NCBI GenBank assembly: GCA_949358305.1
Contig: OX442318.1
Location: forward strand, 4,078,501-4,142,500
Direction of reading: 5' to 3'
DNA: 64,000 nucleotides
From: Strigamia acuminata
Lineage: Eukaryota > Arthropoda > Chilopoda > Geophilomorpha > Linotaeniidae
The notes under the pieces were generated by a model that worked only from the letters and a program-made list of their open reading frames with translations, searched no databases and had not been told where the DNA came from. Positions 56,781 to 64,000 of this stretch are shown here, piece by piece; the stretch's first letter is position 1; the number at the start of each line of letters is the position of its first letter. The position numbers and the translations under genes were made by a program.

Positions 56781-59700
56781 CTATTTTCTTTGGACAATGA
56801 ACTCTTTACAATTAAAAACGAAATGTATTGCGGCGAGTACAGAAAGGCCAAGCGTGACGCTGACGGCATTGCCAATTTCAGAAACCAATGCAACGAATGA
56901 ATATTGAAGATTCTCAGCAAAAGTTTCCATTTTATTTGTAGGAAAAACAACCATCACTACTGTTGATTCCTCATAAAATGTAGCATAAGTGAAGTCGGTC
57001 ATTTTATAGAATGGTTGTTTACAAGGTCGAATGCACATACATTCCTTTTCGACATCGGTATTTGTATGAATTTCATAATACAGTGTTCGAACTGCTTTGG
57101 CTGTCTCTGGAGAGTCGCAGAAAGGTACGTCTTTCTTAACAGCAAACGGCATACTATTGTATCAATAAAAGGAGGTATTTTTTACTGTAAAGTTTCAGTT
57201 AATGTCTTACAATTAATTACCTGCACAATTGTTTGCTTTTTATCTTATTGTCAAAGCATCGGTTTTTACAGTTGTAATAGTTTGTTAAATTTTTGTTGCA
57301 CGGTTTACGAATGGTGTTGAGATATTGTATCTAAACCAAGAAATGTGCTTTACTATACAGTCGAGCCTCGTTATAATGAATCGCAAGGACTCGAAAAATC
57401 AGTTAGTTGTAATGAAAGTTCGTTATATCAAAATTTTTTAGGATCAACTGTATTTTAGAGGAGCAACTCGTCCTGGGGTGATCACTACAATACTGCCCAT
57501 CAATTGTTCCAATTTTCGAATTTATTGGTCGTCGGTTACTGTGCAATAATCACTAGACCAATACACCGGTACTGGATTTTTAAACAATTAAATACGGAAC
57601 TGGTGCATGCTGAATAATTATAGAACATACATTTTGTCTAGTAATTAAAGTAGTAGTGGTCATTGATGATGGATAAACTCCATTTAAAGTGTATGAAAAC
57701 TCGGAATTTTCAATTGGAGTGATATAAACCTAAAATTGAAAATATTATACTAAAAAAATGGGAAAAATTATTTGCTTATACTCACATTTGTAAACTCTGG
57801 TTTACATTTGTGTTGTATTTCCTGGACTACGTCAATGAATAATGTAAACAATCGGTATTTTATTGGACCTGTATGTATGGTTTCTTAACGTTTTTATTTG
57901 TTTGTATCAGAAGTATAATAAATACCGAAAGAATGTTTAACACAAGTTCCGTGGGGATTTGGCAGACTCCTGATGGTTCGAACATCAAAGAGTATTCTGG
58001 GAAATGGATTCTGAAAATGTAGGGTGCATTCAGACGAGATTTAATTGTTATTGTATTTCACTTGCTATTAATTGGATGATGTCGGGTGATATCGGTTTCA
58101 CATAAGATATATTCCAAAGAGTAGTTACTGTAAATCCTTTGAAGTTGACGAGATCCAACAAATCTACATTGCATTTTGAAGTCTTCTGTTTCTGCTCTTT
58201 TAAATATTTGGCTTTCTGAACCAGAAGTCTTGGATTATGTGGTCCTGAACAGATGATAATGTTTGGAAAAGTCACATTCGCCGGGTTTTCTATCGATACA
58301 GTTTTTTGGATAGGTTTACTCATATATAATTGAATTTTCTCTTGGACTATAAATACACCCAATGCAAACAAGCAGAGATAAATTACATAAAACAAGGTTT
58401 TTACATTAAGCTTGCTATTGGTTTGCATTTTGGTTGTCGTTGGTGTTTGAGGTTTTCTCACACACGTTTTAATCTGTCTAGTAAGCTTTTTGCGATTGGT
58501 GGGCTTTACGTTGTGCCATTTTGCAACATCTCAAATCAAGTTGATGATGGAAAGTAGAGAGAGTCCCAACCAAAGACCCAGATTTCCACCAAAGTCAGCC
58601 AGGAGACTGATGAAATCATAGATCAAGCGTTCTTTAAAAACTGTCATGTGATTGTCACGTAAGAATAAAGCAGCTGAAGATAAACCATTGTCTGTCTGTT
58701 CTAATTCAAATTCAGGGTCAATCTCATCAATTTCACAGCTTCTTGTGCAACCACAATCAACTTGAGGTGTTGGTCCCATAATATTGTGTGTGTTTTCTTT
58801 ATACATTTCTAATGTAACCTTAGAATTGTTGCAGGGCTCAAGGAGACGACCTTTGGAATATCTTGGCATGTAGGAAAGCCTATTCGAAAGTGAAAGATTT
58901 CAAAACTTTAAAATTATCCACTCGCTATTGATGAAAAATTTGTTAATTCACTTACCAGCATTCATTTTTGTCCAAAAAACTTTCTATGCATTTTTTACCG
59001 CATCCGATGTACTCCGTTTTATCTACACAAGGGTTCTTCTTTGTGTTTATGAACTGATTCTGCAACAAATCATAATTTCCTTTTTCAGACAAACTTTACT
59101 ATTATTGTTAGTTGTCACCAGTAATTTAAAAGATGTTCTGAACATATTAATTTTAAGATGCGCCGTTGCTATCAGTGACACACAAATTAAAAGTTGATTG
59201 TTGTGCAATGTGCATGTGCAGTGCACAATGGCAGTGTTTGGTTTATTGTTTAATTTCAGTACATTGTCTGATAAATGTTTGAATTGTATTTGACTGAGGT
59301 GAATTTTAGATTGTGCACAGGTGATTAGCCAGTGGAACCGTGGTAACAGACTATAAAAAGCAATTAATTTTAAACTTCTTTAATTTTTTAGATGAACACT
59401 ATGTACTACAATCATTGTTACAGAAAGTGTTCATGTATTTTTCGTGTGTGCATGATTTTGCATAGAAGTTCTATTTGTCTGCCAAAAGGCATTTCAAGTG
59501 AAGATATGCGTTTACTGGTTGTTTAAGAGTCATATTAAGTAACATTACTCTAAAATAAAACTAAACTTTACCTTTTTAAGATGTAATCCAATTGCTGCAC
59601 TCGTTGCTGAAGTGAGGGCGAATGCATATTGCAAATCCAATGGATACGTTATTCCTATCTAAAATTAAACTCAATAATTTCAACTGTAATGTCTGACTGA

Positions 59701-60971
59701 AAGCATGCAAATTTGCTGTATTGCATTACACAGGGCTTTTCACTAAAGTACAATATTTCAGTCAATAAAAAACTGTCACAGATCCGTGAAAACAATCTGT
59801 GATAGTTTTTTTTTAATGAAATATTCTACTGCAAATACTTTAGTGAAATACAGATACAGAAAAGCAAAAGTAATTAAATACCATTCAGAAGTAAAGACTA
59901 TTATACTTGTATTTGTTAATGTTTTGCATTGCATAGGTTAAAGGTTACTCTACATGCCGTGTGCTAGTGTTTATTCTAAAGTTAGCACCGGTTTATAGTT
60001 AAATGCTAAAGGATAAGCAGTAAACACACAACCAGAACTTCTGCCTGTATCTTGATTGCTTAATTACAGCAATAAAATAAAAAACTTTGGGATATACTAG
60101 TGTTAGGGATTGTCCTTTTATCAATTCTGGTACTTTTATCATTAAAACAATTTTTGCATAAATTTCAGAGCCACGTAATGTCAGTCCAGCTACAATTGAA
60201 GGTTAAAATCAAGTTAATTCAAAATTAATAAAAAATTAAACCATTTTTTAGACTCACTTTTAAATCTGGTACAAGTGCCTCGTGGATGTATTTCTTGTAT
60301 TAAAGAGTAGAAAGACGCAGCCAATGGTGATAATCTCTGCAATTACAAAACAAGAAAAGACGGTTTTTCAATTAATTAGGGGGTGTCAATAATTTGATTT
60401 CTATGTAAACTTCAGTGTAAATTATTTGAGGATAGACTTTTGTTACATCTTTTAATTAGAAACTTACCTTGAGTTTATGCCTGTCATCGAACGTGAATAC
60501 CTTTTGAATAATATTGTAACTGTAGTTTAAATTCCACAATCTAGTAAGATCAACCTCGTCCTTTTTTATAAGTTTATCCAGTGGGTTCAGAGAATCTGCC
60601 TGTGTTGGTTCCATTTCAGGTGACTGATAGCAATCCCATGCATACTTATTTAGTGCCACGCATGCTTGCGTATCAGGAAAGTCAAACCCTTCAATCTTTT
60701 CTTCAGTGACATCAACAGTTGTCGGGGTTGTCAGATAATAAGAAATGCGGTCGTACATTTGGTAAGAATAGATGAGAATGCAGGCCACAACTAGAAGTGC
60801 CCAAAACACACGGAACGTTGGAGAGTTTTGTCTATTAATCATCGGTTTAAATTCTTGCGGAATGTTGTTCTCTATGTCTACTGCTGTGAGGCAATCTCTC
60901 ACCTTACTACGAAGTCTCCGATGAAGCTTGCGATAAAGTCTATTTTGAGTTCCGTGCTTAATTTTCATCAT
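56781..60971 (-). CDS. DEG/ENaC two-unit channel gene, copy A, with in-frame TGA after unit 1
   Basis: Exons: 60468-60972 (ATG 60971), 60258-60336, 60098-60189, 59572-59658, 58956-59059, 58066-58879, 57926-58010, 57786-57868, 57631-57729, 57221-57330 and 56781-57153. All splice sites fit the array pattern and the exon 6 donor is GC (ATA|gcaagt). The only lesion is at 58531-58533: the tryptophan codon TGG (LIWDVAKW in E) is TGA, codon 405. Translation would end right after TM2 of unit 1 (filter LWLGLSLLS complete), giving a 404-residue chain with the two membrane segments of an ordinary single DEG/ENaC subunit. Unit 2, including its GLS filter and CMCIRPC, is still open downstream. So either a young pseudogene, a gene reverted to a single-unit channel, or a sequencing difference. 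Exon 2 is 9 bases longer than in E. Closest to copies E, F and G. Confidence 0.8.
57358..57450. mobile_element. Pogo-type MITE, internally deleted, in gene A intron 9
   Basis: CAGTCGAGCCTCGTTATAATGA at one end, ggatcaactg at the other. Same intron position as the element in gene E, hence inherited from the common ancestor. Confidence 0.6.
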
Positions 60972-61390
60972 ACTACAAAGAAATATCAAAGATTTTAAAC
61001 AGGTTTGCTCGGACAATGCTGAAAGCAAGGAGGAGTGTTTGGTTTGTTTATTTAAATGAGGTTGTGTAAGTTATGAGTGGATCTGTTGTTGTTTGTATTT
61101 GCTGTCAGCAGAATGCAAGGCTGCGTACTGCCTCGAATAAACGCCGGGTTCAAATAGGCGCGCGGGACGTGTTTAAACGCCGGGGAGGTTGCACAGCGAG
61201 GACAACATGTTAGCGGTAGCATAAACCGGAAGTGGGTCCGTTAAAGTTTATTTACGGTATAAGAACAGTGAGCCAGGTGGCGCTCATACATTAATTACAT
61301 CATAGAAACTCATAACACTTTGATGGCATAATGTAAATACACAATAAAAAACAGTTTAAAAAATATGGTATACAAAAATAAAAAATTATT

Positions 61391-62290
61391 TTAACGAATT
61401 AAACAATCCCATTTCTTTGTACGCCATTGATGTTTCTTCTTTGCCAGTCCTTTGGTTAGGACGCCCGCAATCATTTCTTGCATACCAATGAACTTTGTTA
61501 GTATTTTTGTGTCACCTGACCCATTGCATCGATAAATCCCGACTGAGGGTCTCCCACCGCAAGGGGGAGTTGAATGTATGATCACTGACCAATCACGTGA
61601 CTTCCGGTCACTTCTGGCTGAGGCAATTTTGCGTGCGTGGTCGGTGTTCGTGTGTTGATGCAAATAAACTGACTTTATTTTGAACTTTTAATGCCATCGT
61701 CTTCCCATATTATTCTACAAACTTCACAGTGATGTGGCCATTCTTGATAACTTCTCTAACGAAATGATGCTCAATGTCTATATGCTTCGTCCTTGAATGG
61801 TAGACGGTATTCTTGGACAAATTCAGGATACTCTGATTGTCCGAGTGAACAACAATTTGGTTCTTACACTCGTTGAGCTTCAATTCTTGAATGGCTCGTC
61901 GCAGCAATATAGCCTCTTCCGAAGCCATTGTTAAGTCATGTACAGTACTTGGTTTGTGTGATTGATGCCGCAACTATCGGCTGCCATGAAGACATATCCA
62001 GTTGTCGACCTTTTCTTGTCCAGACATTCGGCGTGATTGGTGTCTGTATAACCAATAACTGTTGAACTTTTTAAAGTTCTGTAAACCAATTTTGAGTTGA
62101 TTGTTCCTTGCAAATGTTGCGTGTTGCATGCTTTGCTGCAATCCAATGGAGTGGTTCAAAATTAGAGTTAAATTTACTAACCACTTCCACAGCTTGGGTA
62201 ATATCAGGCTTTGTTGCCTGTGCCCCATACAGCAGACTTCATACTGCTTCCTGGTGTGGTATCTTTCTCATATCCGCCCTTTCTTTAGTA
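61391..62290 (-). pseudogene. Decayed Copia pol fragment (RNase H end)
   Basis: Pieces of Copia RNase H in shifting frames on the minus strand: GYTDTNHAECLDKKRSTTGYV near 62030, then LLRRAIQELKLNE and HSDNQSILNLSKNTVYHSRT near 61800, and GVLTKGLAKKKHQW near 61430. A block at 61500-61690 without homology separates them and may be an LTR or other insertion. No LTR pair found. Confidence 0.75.
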
Positions 62291-62739
62291 GTCTTTGGCG
62301 CCAAGAAGTGTGAGTTTTGTGTCTGGATCTGTCGACAATAGAGGTTTTGCGATTGGACTTTTTTAAACTTATAACTTATAACTTATAAGTTATAAGTTTA
62401 AGTTATACGTTCGAAAAATTTAAAAATGAACATATAGATTTGAACAATACGTTGCCCTATACGTTGACCGAGTCTGGGTCACTTCTTCGAATTTCACTTC
62501 TCAGACAGTCATTTCGAAGACCACGTTTCTCGAATAGATCGTTCCGCAGACAAATATTTTTCGAAGAAACGACCCATTCGAGAAGTGATTGTCTGAGAAA
62601 TGACCCGCAATTTCCAGTTTTTAAAATGTTAAAGTAAGAAATTTTCAATTTTTTAAATGTTAAAGTGGCAATGCTACAAATGAAGGCTAACGAAGACATG
62701 GTACGCCTTTCAGTCATCAGTGGCGTATTCTTGCCTCCC

Positions 62740-62976
62740 TTAGCAGGTCCTTTTGTTTCTTGGGTTACCCCTGTAACGATACCTTTGGTCTGGATTTGGC
62801 AAGTGACTGTGTGCAGAAGCTGGCTGGACAGGGTGTGGTTGGATTCGTCCAGCGCATGGCATTTGGAATAAGTCAGACTTCCAGTAAAGGAGATCTCCTC
62901 TCCTCTTGTCAATAACATAGGCATAACCATCGAGTTTGGATTTTCCTCTGATAGTCTCTTCCATGTTAACTGCCAT
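62740..62976 (-). pseudogene. FLYWCH-like zinc-finger fragment
   Basis: A 78-codon frame reads KLDGYAYV..GDLLYWKSD..MPCAGRI..HSH, which follows the FLYWCH pattern (GY-Y...W-C...C...H-H), but the first cysteine after W is serine (WKS for WxC). No acceptor-bounded partner exon seen. Probably a broken piece of a FLYWCH-containing gene or transposon. Weak call. Confidence 0.35.
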
Positions 62977-63204
62977 TGTGTGTCCGGTGCTGTAGTTGCA
63001 GCTGTTTATGCTAAGTCTGTTTATGCTAAGTCTGCCGAAGAACTGAGCCAGTCGAGGACTGAGTGTGGGAGAAACGGAACTGCATCAAAGGGAGTTTAAA
63101 TTTGCTTTTCGAAGTAATGACTGTCGAAGAAATGACCCAAATTTTCGAAAATTCCAATAAACAAAATTCGAAGAAGTGGTGGGGAATCCGTTGACCTATA
63201 CGTG

Positions 63205-63912
63205 TAGTACGTATAGTACGTATAGGGCGCGCATGCCGGTCCCCATTGGCCGAGCCGGGCCCCTCACTCTGGCCTATAAAAGGTAAAGTTTTCCGCCTAA
63301 AGATAGAACTTACACAAACAACACCAAGAACACAGCAACCACCTCACCGTCAGGCCAACTTCAAGTACAAGTTAGGATTGATTGAGGATCGCTGAGTCAA
63401 GTGCAACTGTAACTCTCACGAGTTTACTTGAGTGCAATATCCGCGAAAGCAGGAAAATAGCCCTTGTGAATTCACATCGAATAACCGACCCACGGTTATT
63501 CCGCCACCGAAGTGTCCGAGCGCCCTGTAAGAAACTCCCCGTTTCTGGTCAGAGCCTTGAGACGCTAAAAACCAACCCCTAGACAACAGGCACGGATAGA
63601 AGACTCGAAAGAGCATTCCACCGCGTCCGTGAACGACGAATCCGTGACGAATTTACGACAACTCGAGACGCCACCTTTGTTCCGACGACCACGCGGAACA
63701 GACGACGCTATCTTGAGAAATTCTTTGTTCGACTCTGACCAAGTCGACTCTAGAAGTATACTGTGTGTATTTAAGGCATAAAGCCTATTGAATAAAACCT
63801 ATTTGTTCATTTACATATACTTGGTATTCATTTTGGGTATTTGCATTAAGTAGATCACAGGTAAAGTATTACACGTTAGCATTTAAACCTATACATAGTA
63901 GGACGCGACAAC
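63205..63912 (+). mobile_element. Solo LTR, near complete
   Basis: CCATTGG box (63243), TATA box ctataaaagg (63273-63282), poly(A) signal aataaa (about 63793) and end ggacgcgaca (63902-63911). Parts match 4250-4553 (gttcgactctgaccaagtcg and the last 150 bp). No internal domain adjacent. The left end is uncertain. Near-palindromic ttataacttataactt tracts lie at 62368-62400 and 63982-64000. Confidence 0.6.
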
Positions 63913-64000
63913 AGATATCACTTTTAGTTTTTATATGTAAAAGTTACATGTTCCAAAAAAGTTCAATCGAAAAATGAATGAACTTATAACTTATAACTTA

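Noticed and set aside
58531-58533. In-frame TGA of copy A as a selenocysteine codon
   Set aside because: Other copies have tryptophan there, no SECIS-like element was recognised, and the site is in a cytoplasmic linker, not an active site.
62457-62930. 157-codon minus-strand frame as a gene
   Set aside because: Overlaps the FLYWCH-like fragment in another frame and a foldback-like TTCGAAGAA-rich tract; no motif.

Overview
The window is AT-rich, intron-containing, transposon-laden DNA from an animal, probably an invertebrate. The protein-coding genes are split into small exons with GT-AG (a few GC-AG) introns. There are Copia LTR retrotransposons, solo LTRs, and hAT-, PIF/Harbinger-, piggyBac- and pogo/mariner-type MITEs. 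I cannot name the species. No bacterial operons, rRNA genes or convincing tRNA genes were seen.

Main content: a tandem array of seven paralogous genes, all on the minus strand, encoding DEG/ENaC-family (degenerin / epithelial sodium channel / ASIC superfamily) ion channels. From right to left I call them A (60971-56781), B (55765-51109), C (48586-42730), D (39417-34882), E (25607-20776), F (19294-8421) and G (2748 to beyond base 1). Each is reconstructed here from 11 coding exons whose splice sites and reading phases agree across copies. B, C, D and E are open (about 798-806 codons). A has one in-frame TGA, F is split by a retrotransposon, and G runs off the window.

The notable point is that each gene encodes TWO complete DEG/ENaC channel units in one chain: TM1-ectodomain-TM2-cytoplasmic linker-TM1-ectodomain-TM2. 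Exons 1-5 plus the first half of exon 6 form unit 1; the second half of exon 6 plus exons 7-11 form unit 2. The intron phase series is the same in both halves (0,1,0,0,2 then 0,1,0,0,2), as expected from fusion of two tandem single-unit genes. The fusion exon 6 joins TM2 of unit 1 to TM1 of unit 2 through a basic linker. I know of no described natural tandem-unit DEG/ENaC gene, so this is the candidate undescribed system.

Layout: 1-2749 gene G 5' exons; 2750-8420 intergenic, with solo LTRs; 8421-19298 gene F, with a young 5.8-kb Copia (10141-15945) inside its fusion exon and a 731-bp MITE nested in one LTR; 20776-25608 gene E; 25789-26789 a 1-kb composite insertion; 28305-33078 a second, apparently intact Copia on the plus strand; 34882-39421 gene D and 42730-48590 gene C, a recent segmental duplicate pair told apart by several MITE insertions; 51109-55769 gene B with a 20-bp minisatellite in intron 3; 56781-60972 gene A; 61380-64000 a decayed Copia fragment, a FLYWCH-like fragment and a solo LTR. 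Relic copies of the last exon lie between genes, showing birth and death in the array.
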